DNA from: DASYLJ01 sp036009625
GTDB taxonomy: Bacteria > Desulfobacterota > Binatia > DP-6
DNA length: 64,000 nt
Direction: 5' to 3'
Assembly (NCBI GenBank): GCA_036009625.1
Contig: DASYLJ010000166.1
Span: 3,965 to 67,964, forward strand
Part shown: positions 29,283 to 39,100 of the stretch, piece by piece
How positions within the stretch are numbered: the stretch's first letter is position 1
Layout of the letters: every line of letters starts with the position of its first letter
Translations under genes and position numbers: made by a program
Notes under the pieces: generated by a model
Told to the model about the DNA's origin: nothing
Databases searched by the model: none
What the model saw: the letters and a program-made list of their open reading frames with translations, nothing else

Positions 29283-31597
29283 ACCGATGGGCGGCGTGGC
29301 TGGTTGCCCACGGGCGGGGCTTCACGCTGCTCGTGCTGCTCATCTCCGTGGTGCTGGGCGTGATCGGATCGCAGCTCCGCTTCGATTTCCGCACCGCCGA
29401 TCTGCTGCCGCAGGGCCACCCGTTCATCGCGGTCCACAACCGCTTCCACAAGAACTTCAGCGAGGCGAACGTCCTCACGGTGATGATCGAGTCGCCGGAC
29501 GGATCGATCTTCACGCCGGAACGCCTCGCCCTCGTCTGGGACATCACCAACGCCGTCGAGGCGCTTCCCGGCGTCAACCACGATCAGGTCGAGTCGATCG
29601 CGCATCGCGACACACGCTGGATACGCTCCCTGGCCGGTGGCCGTATGGAGGGCGGCCCGGTGATGATGGTCCGCCCGACGACCGTAGCCGAGGCGCGCGA
29701 CATCGAGCGGACCGCGCTGTCCACCGGCTACCTGCTCGGCAACCTCATCTCGCTCGATCGCCACGCAGTGATCGTGCGGGCCGGGCTGATCGAATCGAAG
29801 CTCGACTTCCGGCGCCTGTTCGAGGCCGTGAACCAGACCGTGCTCCCGCTGGCGACGGACGGTCTCCGCATCTACGTCAGCGGTGCGCCGCGACTCGATG
29901 GGTGGATCCTGGCGCTCGAGTGGCAGGTCGCGGCCGCATTCGGTGCGGCGATCGTCGTGACCTGGATCCTGCTGTGGCTCTATTTCCGCGACTGGCGGGG
30001 GGCGCTCCGGCCGACGATCTCCGGTGGTCTGGCCGCGCTGTGGGGCCTAGGCGTGATGTATCTGTCCGGGTTCACGCTCAACCCGCTGATTCTCGTCATC
30101 CCCTTCCTGATCACGGCGCGCGCGGTGAGCCACTCCGCACAGATGCACGACCGCTACTACGAGGAACTGGCGGCGGGGCGGGAGCAGTCGGTGGCCGTCC
30201 ACGGTGCCTTCGACGGGCTGTGGGCACCGACCCTCGCCGGCATCCTCACCGATGCGCTCGGCGTGCTGGCGATCGGACTGGTGGCCATTCCCGCACTCCG
30301 CGCGCTGGCGCTGGCGGCCACCGCGTGGCTGCTCTCGCTCGTCGTCACCGAGCTGCTGTTGAACCCGATCATCTACAGCCGGCTGCGGCCGCCGGACCTC
30401 GCACGGATTCGGGCTCGTGAGACGGACGGGCTGACGCGGCTCTGCCGGCGGCTGGCGGCGATGATCGTCGATCCGCGCCGGCGTCGCCGGCTCCTCGTGG
30501 GGACGGCGGTCGCGTGTGCGGTGGCGATCGGATTCGTCGCCGGGATCGACATCGGCGACCCGTCCGCCTCTCGCGTCCTCGATCGGGATTCGGCGTACAA
30601 CGAGGCTGCACGCGCGACGGAGGACAAATTCGGCGGCACCGAGCGCTTCATGGTGGTCGTCGAGGGCGACGGGCCGCGCGCGCTCTATCAGCCCGAGGTG
30701 CTGCGCACGATCGAGAAGCTCCAGACCACGCTGGGCCGGCTCCCCGTCGTTGCCGCCAGCATCTCGCTCGTCGACATGCTGAAGGGCATGCGCGAACGCT
30801 TCCACGAGTCCGATCCGAAGTGGGGGGCGATTCCGAGCACCGCGCAGGACGTGGCGTCGGAGTTCTTCCTGTACTGGGGATCGGTCTACCCCTCGACCAG
30901 CGCGCGGTTCTTCACGCCGGACTTCTCGTCCGCCCCGATCACGTTCTTCTGTCGCGATCACACGGTCGCGCACGTGCGCGGGCTCGTGACGGCGGCCGAG
31001 GAGTTCATTGCCGCGCATCCGATGCCGGGAGCGCACTTCCTCCTCGCCGGCGGCTTCGTCGGCACCCTGGCGGCGGTGTACGACGAGATCCTGCGCAGCG
31101 ACGCGCTCATGACGTTCGCGTCGTTCGCCGTGATCCTGTTCATCGTCGGGACGACGTATCGCTCGCTCGTGGCGGCGTTGCTGCTCACGCTGCCGCTCGT
31201 CGTCGCCAATCTCCTGGTCAACGCGTACATGGCGGCGCGGGGGATCGGCGTCGATCTCGATACCCTGCCGGTGATCGCCGTCGGTGTGGGGTTCGGGATC
31301 GACTACGGCATCTACCTGGTCAGCCGGATCCAGGAGGTGCTCGCGGACGGGAGCACCCTCGAGCAGGCCGTCGAACGCGCCATCGCCGGATCGGGACGGA
31401 CCATCGCCTTCACGGCGATCACGATGACGGCCGGCGTGCTCTGCTTCACGCTGACCGAGATCCGATTCGTGAGCGAGATGGCGGCGCTGCTGGCGCTGTG
31501 GATGTGTGCCAGCGCGGTGACGTCGCTGGTCGTCCTGCCGGCGTTGCTCCTGACGCTGCGGCCGCGCTTCCTCACCGCGATGCGTCCGCTATCGTGA
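29279..31597 (+). CDS. RND superfamily exporter (MMPL/HpnN type)
   Basis: A 772-residue inner-membrane transporter with two repeats of one TM, a periplasmic loop and five TMs. Markers are the GYLLGNL and TADLLPQGHPF periplasmic starts, and the second-half relay motif VGVGFGIDYGIYLVSRIQE, which carries the Asp of the MMPL/patched group. It is shorter than the HAE1 pumps and needs no adaptor by analogy to lipid or hopanoid exporters (HpnN, MmpL). The start overlaps the TetR stop (ATGA). The 3' end overlaps the convergent epimerase gene by 9 bp. Confidence 0.88.
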   Translation: MNRWAAWLVAHGRGFTLLVLLISVVLGVIGSQLRFDFRTADLLPQGHPFIAVHNRFHKNFSEANVLTVMIESPDGSIFTPERLALVWDITNAVEALPGVNHDQVESIAHRDTRWIRSLAGGRMEGGPVMMVRPTTVAEARDIERTALSTGYLLGNLISLDRHAVIVRAGLIESKLDFRRLFEAVNQTVLPLATDGLRIYVSGAPRLDGWILALEWQVAAAFGAAIVVTWILLWLYFRDWRGALRPTISGGLAALWGLGVMYLSGFTLNPLILVIPFLITARAVSHSAQMHDRYYEELAAGREQSVAVHGAFDGLWAPTLAGILTDALGVLAIGLVAIPALRALALAATAWLLSLVVTELLLNPIIYSRLRPPDLARIRARETDGLTRLCRRLAAMIVDPRRRRRLLVGTAVACAVAIGFVAGIDIGDPSASRVLDRDSAYNEAARATEDKFGGTERFMVVVEGDGPRALYQPEVLRTIEKLQTTLGRLPVVAASISLVDMLKGMRERFHESDPKWGAIPSTAQDVASEFFLYWGSVYPSTSARFFTPDFSSAPITFFCRDHTVAHVRGLVTAAEEFIAAHPMPGAHFLLAGGFVGTLAAVYDEILRSDALMTFASFAVILFIVGTTYRSLVAALLLTLPLVVANLLVNAYMAARGIGVDLDTLPVIAVGVGFGIDYGIYLVSRIQEVLADGSTLEQAVERAIAGSGRTIAFTAITMTAGVLCFTLTEIRFVSEMAALLALWMCASAVTSLVVLPALLLTLRPRFLTAMRPLS

Positions 31598-32530
31598 CCG
31601 CGCGGCTTCGGTCCAGGCGACGGTGCGACGCAGCCCCTCCGCGAACGTCGTGCGTGCGACGAAGCCGAAGCGCTCTCGCGCGCGGCTGACGTCCAGACGT
31701 CGACGGGGTTGGCCGTTCGGTTGGGTCGCATCCCACCGGATGTCCCCCGCGAAGCCCGTTTCGCGGGCGATGGCGTCGGCCAGCTCGCGGATCGAGATGT
31801 CGACGCCCGAGCCCAGGTTCACGGGCTCGGGATCGTCGTATCGCTCCGTCGCCAGCACGATGCCCTCGGCGGCGTCCTCGACGTACAGGAACTCGCGCGT
31901 GGCGGAGCCGTCGCCCCAGCAGACGATCGACGGGGCGCCGGCGTCGCGCGCATCGCAGCACTTGCGGATGAGCGCCGGAATCACGTGCGACGTCTCGGGA
32001 TCGGAGCGATCGTGCGGACCGTAGAGATTCACCGGCAGGAGATAGATGCCGGGGAGGCCGTACTGTTGTCGGTACGCCTGCAGCTGGACGAGGAGCATCT
32101 TCTTGGCGAGACCGTACGGCGCGTTCGTCTCCTCCGGATAGCCGTTCCACAGGTCGTCCTCGCGAAACGGTACCGGCGTGTGTTTCGGATAGGCGCACAC
32201 CGTCCCCACGCACGTGATCTTGCGGATGCCCGCCAGCCGACCCTGCTCGACCAGATGAAGACCCATGAGGGCGTTGTCGTAGAAGAAGGACCCGGGATGG
32301 GAGCGGTTGGCGCCGATGCCGCCGACGACGGCGGCGAGATGGATCAACACCGTGGGGCGCGTCTCGACGTATAGGCGCGCGGTGGCGGCGGCATCGCGCA
32401 GATCGTACTCGGTGCGACGGGGCACGATCACGTCGCGACAGCCGTGCTGCTCGAGGGCGGCGACGACGTGGCGGCCGAGGAAGCCCGCGCCGCCGGTGAC
32501 GCACACCCGTTCGCTGGCGAGGTCGATCAT
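31589..32530 (-). CDS. GDP-L-fucose synthase-like NAD-dependent epimerase/reductase
   Basis: A 313-residue extended SDR. The Rossmann motif TGGAGFLGR (12-20), catalytic Tyr139/Lys143 (YGLAKK), Cys112 in GTVCAYP and the signature LYGPHD with SHVIPALI match GDP-fucose synthase (GDP-4-keto-6-deoxy-mannose 3,5-epimerase/4-reductase). A related keto-sugar epimerase specificity is possible, because the usual Ser at the Cys motif is Thr. It would supply an activated deoxysugar for surface glycans. The start overlaps the stop of the glycosyltransferase-like gene (ATGA). Confidence 0.85.
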   Translation of the reverse strand: MIDLASERVCVTGGAGFLGRHVVAALEQHGCRDVIVPRRTEYDLRDAAATARLYVETRPTVLIHLAAVVGGIGANRSHPGSFFYDNALMGLHLVEQGRLAGIRKITCVGTVCAYPKHTPVPFREDDLWNGYPEETNAPYGLAKKMLLVQLQAYRQQYGLPGIYLLPVNLYGPHDRSDPETSHVIPALIRKCCDARDAGAPSIVCWGDGSATREFLYVEDAAEGIVLATERYDDPEPVNLGSGVDISIRELADAIARETGFAGDIRWDATQPNGQPRRRLDVSRARERFGFVARTTFAEGLRRTVAWTEAARSR

Positions 32531-33282
32531 GCGAGCGCGGCGCCCATGCGGATGTCGCCGTCGATGCGCTCGACGTCCACCGGCGGCGCGATGCCGAGCC
32601 GCGCCATGCTGGCGGCGCAGGCCGAGAGCAGGCGGCCGTCGTCGGTGCTCTCGCCGAAGACGGCGAGGTTCCGCGCCGTGACGTACCGGATCTCGTCCGC
32701 CGGAACCTTCCAGACGTCGCCGTGGCCGGGCTCCTGCCCGGTCCACTCGTCGAGCTGTTTGGCACGGATGGGCTCGTGCGGGAATCGGCGGAACGCGTCA
32801 CGCAGGACGCGCACGCGCACGTACTGGTGGATCCAGAACTGGTGGACGTCGAGGCGGCGGAGGAGCACCTCGCCGTCGGGTGTCGTCGTGCCGCCGTCGC
32901 TGCTGACGTGCCCGTCGACGAGGAGCTTACGACAGCGGCAGAAGATGAGCCCGGTAACGGTAGGGTCGTCCAACCCGACGAGCCACGCGTGCAGTCGCGA
33001 GACGGCCGCGACGTCGACATCGATCAGCCACTTGTCGTCGATGCACCAGTAGACCCACTCGTCGTCGGGAAGATCGCGCAGCAGGGTCTCGACGGTCGCG
33101 ATGATGGGACCCGGCGACGGAACGAGCTCGATCGCAGGGTCGGACCACTCGTCCGGCCAGCGTGCGTGCTGGAAGGGGATGCGAAAGACGAACGGATGAT
33201 CGGGCCAGCGCGTGCGGTAGGTGCGCACCATGTGCGCCGCCATCGGCGCGTAGCGGTCGCAGCTCAGTACGATGGCGCGCAT
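32527..33282 (-). CDS. Putative GT-A-like glycosyltransferase (unrecognised family)
   Basis: A 251-residue cytoplasmic protein. The start MRAIVLSCDRYAPMAAHMVRTY looks like a nucleotide-sugar-binding beta strand. WVYWCIDDKWLIDVDV resembles the DxD metal-binding region of GT-A folds, and EWTGQEPGHGDVWK lies near the C-terminal third. I do not recognise a named family. Coupling by a 4-bp overlap with the GDP-fucose-synthase-like gene supports a role in glycan assembly. ATG 33282 was chosen over 33345 because the strand motif begins there. Confidence 0.6.
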   Translation of the reverse strand: MRAIVLSCDRYAPMAAHMVRTYRTRWPDHPFVFRIPFQHARWPDEWSDPAIELVPSPGPIIATVETLLRDLPDDEWVYWCIDDKWLIDVDVAAVSRLHAWLVGLDDPTVTGLIFCRCRKLLVDGHVSSDGGTTTPDGEVLLRRLDVHQFWIHQYVRVRVLRDAFRRFPHEPIRAKQLDEWTGQEPGHGDVWKVPADEIRYVTARNLAVFGESTDDGRLLSACAASMARLGIAPPVDVERIDGDIRMGAALA

Positions 33283-33380
33283 GCGGCGGTTTCGTATCAG
33301 GGGGAGGATGGGGCTGCGAGCTTCGCTGCTCGCGATCCAGCGCATGCTGGTGTACGCGACAGAGTGGAGACGGAGGTCGG

Positions 33381-33779
33381 ATGATGGGTCGAGGCATGAC
33401 GTGGGTCGCGCTGCTCGTCGTGCTGTGCGGGACGCCGGGGATGGCCACGGAGTCCAGCGAGGTCGAGCCGAACGACGCCGCGGGGCAGGCGACCGCGCTC
33501 GGCGACCCCACGACCGGGCTCCTGGTGGAGGGCAACGTCTTCCCCGCTGACGACGTCGGCTACTGGTCGTTCACGGCGCAGGCGGACGATCGGGTCTCGG
33601 TGGCGGCCATCACCGCGTCATCGGCGGGAAACAGCGACAGCCAGATCGAGGTGCTCGCCGCCAATGGCATCACGGTCCTCGAGGGGAAGCAGGCGTCGGG
33701 CGCGATCGAGGCGGCGGCGCGACAGGCGCTACGCGACGCCGTCACGGCAGCGCAGGGCGATCTGTGTGGAGCGACGTGA
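33381..33779 (+). CDS. Small exported protein with partial pre-peptidase C-terminal (PPC) domain
   Basis: A 132-residue secreted protein. A signal peptide (MTWVALLVVLCGTPGMA) precedes SSEVEPNDAAGQATAL and ADDVGYWSFTAQADDRVSVA, the opening of a PPC domain. The usual continuation, ending G-x-Y-x-V, is absent. After ANGITVLEGKQ the chain becomes an Ala-rich helix ending in DLCGAT, so the domain is truncated or rearranged. GGAGG sits upstream of the ATG. Its stop overlaps the VOC gene start (TGATG). Confidence 0.6.
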   Translation: MMGRGMTWVALLVVLCGTPGMATESSEVEPNDAAGQATALGDPTTGLLVEGNVFPADDVGYWSFTAQADDRVSVAAITASSAGNSDSQIEVLAANGITVLEGKQASGAIEAAARQALRDAVTAAQGDLCGAT

Positions 33780-34180
33780 TGCGTCCCGTCTTCCATCTGG
33801 CGTTCCCGGTCTCGAGCCTGGCGGAGTCGGAGCGCTTCTACGTGACCACGTTGGGTGCAACCGCGGGACGACGCAGTCGCACGTCGTTGGACCTGCTGCT
33901 CTTCGGGCATCAGCTCACGATCCACGAGCGCCCCGCCGAGGTGCTCACGCCAGAGCAGACGGGCGTCCGTCACTTCGGCGTCATCCTGGGATGGGACGAA
34001 TGGGACATCCTGTGCGCCAGGCTACGCGAAGAGGGAGTCCAGTTCGTGCGTGAGCCGTCGGTGGTCCATCAGGGAACGCCGCGCGAAGAGGGCAAGATGC
34101 TTCTTCTCGACCCGAGCGGGAACCTGATCGAGCTGAAGACCTATCGCGACCCACGAGCTGCGCTCGGTCTCGACGTCTAG
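33779..34180 (+). CDS. VOC/glyoxalase-like protein
   Basis: A 133-residue vicinal-oxygen-chelate fold protein with the two beta-alpha-beta-beta-beta halves. PVFHLAFPVSSLAESERFYVTTLG opens the first half with a metal-ligand His. RHFGVIL opens the second, and LLLDPSGNLIELKTY gives the terminal Glu ligand. It may act as a dioxygenase, lyase or resistance protein; the substrate cannot be told from sequence. Start 33779 overlaps the upstream stop. Confidence 0.82.
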   Translation: MRPVFHLAFPVSSLAESERFYVTTLGATAGRRSRTSLDLLLFGHQLTIHERPAEVLTPEQTGVRHFGVILGWDEWDILCARLREEGVQFVREPSVVHQGTPREEGKMLLLDPSGNLIELKTYRDPRAALGLDV

Positions 34181-34235
34181 ACCGGCGACGTCGCGGAGGG
34201 CTGGCCGTCGCTGGCGACTGCGGGTACAGGGAGCC

Positions 34236-35048
34236 ATGCGACTCGGCCTCTACGTCCGCAACATGGGTCCGCAGTCGGCGCCCGACACGGTGGTGGCGTG
34301 TGCCCGCGCGGTGGAGGAGGTGGGGCTCGACCATCTCTGGGTCGGCGATCACATCGCCATCCCGCCCGACGATGCGGAGGGCTCGAACGGCCGCTACCTC
34401 GATCCCCTGGCGACGCTGGCGTTCCTCGCCGGCTGCACGTCGCGCGTCCAGCTCGGGCTCGGCGTGCTGGTGCTGCCGTATCGCCCGCCGCTGCCGACGG
34501 CGAAGTGGATCGCGACCATCCAGGAGCTGTCGCGCGGTCGGCTGCTCTTCGGCGTGGGGTCGGGATGGATGAAGCCCGAGTTCCGCGCGGTCGGCGTGGA
34601 CTACACGCGCCGCGGGAAGATCACCGATGCCACCCTCGAGTTCCTGCAGCGCTGCTTCACGGACGACGTCGTCGAGGAGAATGGCCAGCCGTTTCTATTC
34701 CGCCCGCGTCCGCCACGTCCGCCGATCCTCGTCGGCGGCGCGCCGGAGTACGCCTTCCCGCGCATCGTGCGCTTCGGTGACGGCTGGATGCCGTTCGGCG
34801 TCGAGGTCGACGATCTCGCGCCGCAGATCGCCGAGCTGCGCCGCCAGATGAGGGCGGCGGGCAAGCCCGATCCAGAGATCGTCGCGGTCACACGGCTCGA
34901 CTTGGACGACCCACCAGCAGCGTCGGCTCGTGCGAACGCCTTCGCTGCGGCCGGCGCCACTGCGCTGGTGCACGGGTGGCGCTACACGGGTTACGACGAC
35001 TTTCGCGTCGGCGCCGACGCGATGGCCGCGCTCGATATCGCGCGGTAG
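34236..35048 (+). CDS. LLM-class F420/FMN-dependent oxidoreductase
   Basis: A 270-residue luciferase-like TIM-barrel protein. Evidence is VEEVGLDHLWVGDHIAIPP, LGLGVLVLPYRPPLPTAKWIATIQELSRG and GVGSGWMKPEFRAVGVDYTRRG, all typical of the TIGR03619-like F420-dependent group. The cofactor (F420 or FMN) cannot be decided, and no F420 biosynthesis genes are nearby. It follows the VOC gene by 55 bp and is convergent with the LPMO-like gene. Confidence 0.85.
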   Translation: MRLGLYVRNMGPQSAPDTVVACARAVEEVGLDHLWVGDHIAIPPDDAEGSNGRYLDPLATLAFLAGCTSRVQLGLGVLVLPYRPPLPTAKWIATIQELSRGRLLFGVGSGWMKPEFRAVGVDYTRRGKITDATLEFLQRCFTDDVVEENGQPFLFRPRPPRPPILVGGAPEYAFPRIVRFGDGWMPFGVEVDDLAPQIAELRRQMRAAGKPDPEIVAVTRLDLDDPPAASARANAFAAAGATALVHGWRYTGYDDFRVGADAMAALDIAR

Positions 35049-35053
35049 TCGTC

Positions 35054-36166
35054 CTACTGGGACGGCGCGAGGCAGGCGATGTCGGCCTGCGCGCGGTCGA
35101 GGACGTCGCCGAGTGCCGTGCCGCACGGCGCGGAGAGGCGACGGCGCGCCGCCTTGTCCACCTTGGCGCTCGCCGCCCGCAGACGCTTCCGGGCGCGGTT
35201 CAGGAACCGACTCGCCTTCGCGCCGGGCGCTGCCGCGCGCTGCAGGAATCCGTCCGCCTGCTGGAAGAGCTTGCCGATGGCGGCGGGCACGTCGTCGGCG
35301 GTGCATTCCGGGACGCTCACGCTGCCGAGGAAGCCGGCACCGACGTCCGTCAGCGCCGTCGCCTCCGACACGCAGCCCGCGTCGGCTGCACACCGATCAC
35401 GCGTGCACGCATTGCCGTCATCGCAAGCGGAGGTGACGGTGTCGACGTGCTCGCACGTGCCGTAGGCGGAGCAGCGATCGGTGGTGCACGGGCTACCGTC
35501 GTCGCACTGCGGGTCGGTCGTACAGTCGGTGGTGGCGCCGGCTCGGATCGAGATGTCGGCACAGTGGTGGTAGAAGCACGGCGCCGGGTGGTCCGACATG
35601 AACTCCAGGACCTGCAGCGTGCAACGCGTGCAGGTGACGTCGGAGGGCAGGGTCACCTCGAACGACACCGTGTCATCGAAAGCGCTCGTGTGCGGCAGCT
35701 TGCCGTCGGCGAGCACCGGGAACTGCGGCGGATCGATGACGTCGACGCTGCCGCAGTCGGTCACGCCGGGCGCGACGAGCGGATTCGTGGGGAGCTCGCT
35801 CTGGTCGTTCACGGCGAGCGCCACACGGTAGTGCCCGGGGTGGTAGATCGTCTCGTCGAGCGTGATGGTGATGGTCTGGCCGGGGGTGAAGGACGTCACC
35901 ACGCCCGTTGCTGCGACGTCGCCCTCGTTGCCGCAGGGGCCGATCTTCTGCGGCGAACCGATGAAATCCTGGGTGCGCCAGGAGCCGGGGGAATGCAGCG
36001 TGAAGTGCGCGACCGCGCTGCGCGGGAAAACTGCGGCGACGAGGAGCGCGCCGAGGACGAGGGGCAACGCAGGAATGACGATGGGATACTCTCCGTCCGG
36101 AGATCGGGCAACGGCACGCGCTGCGTCGAAATCGATTGACACGCGCGGACGGGTGATGCGAGCCAT
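35054..36166 (-). CDS. LPMO-like secreted copper protein (SCE4755-type) with Cys-rich module
   Basis: The 370-residue product has an unusually placed signal peptide (about 30-53, ending SAVA), followed by HFTLHSPGSWRTQD. Cleavage would expose His54 as the mature N-terminus, the first ligand of a lytic polysaccharide monooxygenase histidine brace. His109 or His112 (YHPGHYRVAL) could be the second, and FYHHCADI lies at the domain end. This resembles the family annotated as SCE4755 polysaccharide monooxygenase-like. Residues about 215-265 add CDDGSPCTTDRC-type repeats, and the tail is a helical Cys-poor domain. The annotated ATG leaves 30 charged residues before the signal and only 2 bp to the divergent gene, so the true start is probably further in, perhaps a rare codon near 36079. 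Confidence 0.7.
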   Translation of the reverse strand: MARITRPRVSIDFDAARAVARSPDGEYPIVIPALPLVLGALLVAAVFPRSAVAHFTLHSPGSWRTQDFIGSPQKIGPCGNEGDVAATGVVTSFTPGQTITITLDETIYHPGHYRVALAVNDQSELPTNPLVAPGVTDCGSVDVIDPPQFPVLADGKLPHTSAFDDTVSFEVTLPSDVTCTRCTLQVLEFMSDHPAPCFYHHCADISIRAGATTDCTTDPQCDDGSPCTTDRCSAYGTCEHVDTVTSACDDGNACTRDRCAADAGCVSEATALTDVGAGFLGSVSVPECTADDVPAAIGKLFQQADGFLQRAAAPGAKASRFLNRARKRLRAASAKVDKAARRRLSAPCGTALGDVLDRAQADIACLAPSQ

Positions 36167-36168
36167 CC

Positions 36169-39100
36169 ATGATGTCCCGCTTCTTCGCAGTCCCGCTGGC
36201 TCTCGCGCTCTCGACCTGCCTGGTCGTTCCCGCGTCCGCCGCCACGGTCGTCGACCTCGGCTCGTTCCTTCCGATCGGGATCAACCGCCACGGCGTCGTG
36301 GTCGGCGACATCCTCGACTTCAACGCCGACGACGCCGTCGGGCACGCCGGCATGTGGGCCAACGGCGTGCTGACGCCACTGCCCGAGCGTCCTGGCGTGG
36401 TGCTCACCGACGCCCTGGCGATCAGCGACACCGGGCGGATCGTGGGACTGGAGTACGTCGACGGCAACAACGTGCATGCCATCTTCTGGGATGGCGCCGT
36501 CCTGCCGACGCAGATCGGTCCGCTCAGCAATGGCTACGACTTCAGTCAGGCGGTCGACGTCGATGCCCTCGGCAACGTCGTCGGCTCGACGACGGTCGAT
36601 GGGCCGCCGCACTACCTCTTCGGCTTCTATGCCCCGGCCGGAGGGGGGCCGATACCCGTGGGGGTCGGAGACCTCGATGCCGATCAGGGCAACAGTCGCG
36701 TGGGAGCGATCAGCGGCGACGGCGCGACGCTGCTCGGCGAGGTCACCGGAACGGACAGCGCGGACGGGTACTACCTCTGGTCGACGGCCACTCCCGCCGC
36801 ACCCGGCATCAAGCTCGACATCACGCCCGACCGCAATGCGTTCTCCCTGTTCGGGGGATCGATCTACAGCCCGCTGCTGATCCAGAACACGCTGGCGAAC
36901 GATGGTGCGGTGTTCGGCTTCAAGGAGGCCGGTGAGGTCAGGACCTGGTTCCTGCGCACGCCGGACGGGACCGAAACCCCGATCGTCGGGCTGGCGGCCC
37001 ACAACGGGATCAACGCGCGGCACCTGGTCGTCGGCACCCTGTTCACCGGCAACATGATGGACCCGGTGCGTGCGGCGAAGTGGGACCCGACGACGAAGAC
37101 CGTCACCGACCTGAACACGCTGCTGCCACCGAGCTCTGGGTTCGTCCTCTACGATGCACTGGCGATCTCCGACACCGGCGATATCGTCGGGCTCGGGGTT
37201 CACGACGGTGTCGAGGTCGGGTTCCTGCTGCGATCGCCGGCGCTGACGGCGCAGGCGGTGGCGTCGCCCGCGCAGGTGAAGATCGATCCCAACATCAATG
37301 ACGCGATCCAGGTCGTCGTGACGCTGCTCAACAGCACGGAGCAGACCCTCGCCGGCGTTGCCGCCACTGGCGCGCCGACGGTGGCGGGCACGGGTGCGGT
37401 CGAGGCCGTCGGCGCGCCGGTACCGCCGTCCGTCGATCTCGCGCCCGGGCAGAGCGGCACGATCACGTACACGTTCAAGCCCACCAAGGCCGGGAAGGTG
37501 ACGCTCACGTTCCCTGGTTTCGCCGACGCCTCGGGGACGGTGCAGAACGACGAGGGATCCGTCTCGACGGGCGAGGTGAAGATCGTCGATGTGACCGTCG
37601 AGGTGACGGTGACGCCGTCGTCGCTCGCCAGCGACAGCAGCCGCAACTCGTTCGGTGTCGTGCGCATCAAGGTGATCGATTCGAAGGGCCAGCCGATCGT
37701 CGGGCAGCGCGTGCGCCTCAAGGTGCCGCGCTGGTTCGGTGCGCTCCGCGATCGTACCCCGTCGCTGCTCGTCTGCGACGACGCCGGTGCGCGCATCTAT
37801 CCGCCGGGCGAGAATCCGATCCTCGACAACGTGCGCATCGCGACGACGGGGAGCAGCGGCGAGCTCGTCTATGGTCTGTGGCTCGGGACCGACCGGACCG
37901 CACCTCCGTCGACGCAGCTGTTCGTGCCGGCGGAGGCGATCGACGACGCCGGCGCGCTGATCTCGGAAGGGGGCAAGCTCGTCGACATCGCCACCCCGAC
38001 CCAAGGGCCGGCGCCCGGTGTCGATCTCGCGAAGCGGCAGCTCGACGAGCGGCAGACGAGTGAGCTGCCGCCGGGGCAGCGCCAGGATCCTGCGGGCGTC
38101 ACCGGTCGTGGCGCGCCGACGGCGGTGCTGCAGTCGCTGATCCGCTGGCTCGAGAGCGAGCGCGAGAGAGGTTTCCCTGCGCTGCAGAACGTCGACTTCG
38201 GACCCATCACGACGATCGACGGAACGCAGGCTGGTGTCGTGTTCTTCCCCCGCGGGCAGGGGGCGCTGGTGCTCGAGCATCTTCGCAGTGAGGCGGGCGC
38301 GAATCCGCCCGGCGGGGCGTTCGTGCTGCAGATGGAGGTCAGTCAGCTCGACCCGCGCGGTCGTCACGAAGTGCAGTGGACGCGCGACCTGATGTCGCTC
38401 GCCACCTGGGAGACGACGCGACCGCTCAACGCCTTGGGGATCGAGAACGCGGCGAAGCCCATCCGTGGTCGCGCCGTCGCGGCGACCGGCGTCGTGACGA
38501 GCGATCCGAACGCGTTCTTCGGCTTTCCGTATGCGACGGCGTCGCCGACCGGAGGGTACGCTGGGAGCTGCCTGCCGGTGATGAACGGTGTCGGTGTGGA
38601 CGTGCACTCGCCGGTGACGCTGCTCGTGAAGGATGCCGCGGGTGGTGGTGTCGGATTCGATGCGGCCGGTGCGTACACCAACGAGCTCGAGGGTGGGACG
38701 TACGCGGGCGGTGAGCCGAGCCAGTATCTGCTGCCGCCGGGCACGTTCACGGCCGACATCAACGGGACCGATTCGGGGAAGGCGACGATCGTGCTGACGG
38801 CGTCGGGGGCGAGCGGGGTCACGGCGAAGACCGTCGCGTTGAAGGCGAAGGCGGGGAAGACCGGGACGCTCGAGTTCGACGATAGCCTCGCGGCGCCACG
38901 GGGGACGTTCAACAAGCGCAGGCTCAAGGTGAAGGGCGGGGTGCCGCTGGCGATCAGCGGGCTCAAGCGGCGCGTGAAGGTGCAACGCGGGGATGAGCTG
39001 ACGCTGAGCGTGCGTGATGCGTTCGGATCGCCGGTGCAGGGAGCGCGCGTGCACGCGACAGGAAAGGGCTTCGACGCGAGCACCGTCACGGCGACGGACG

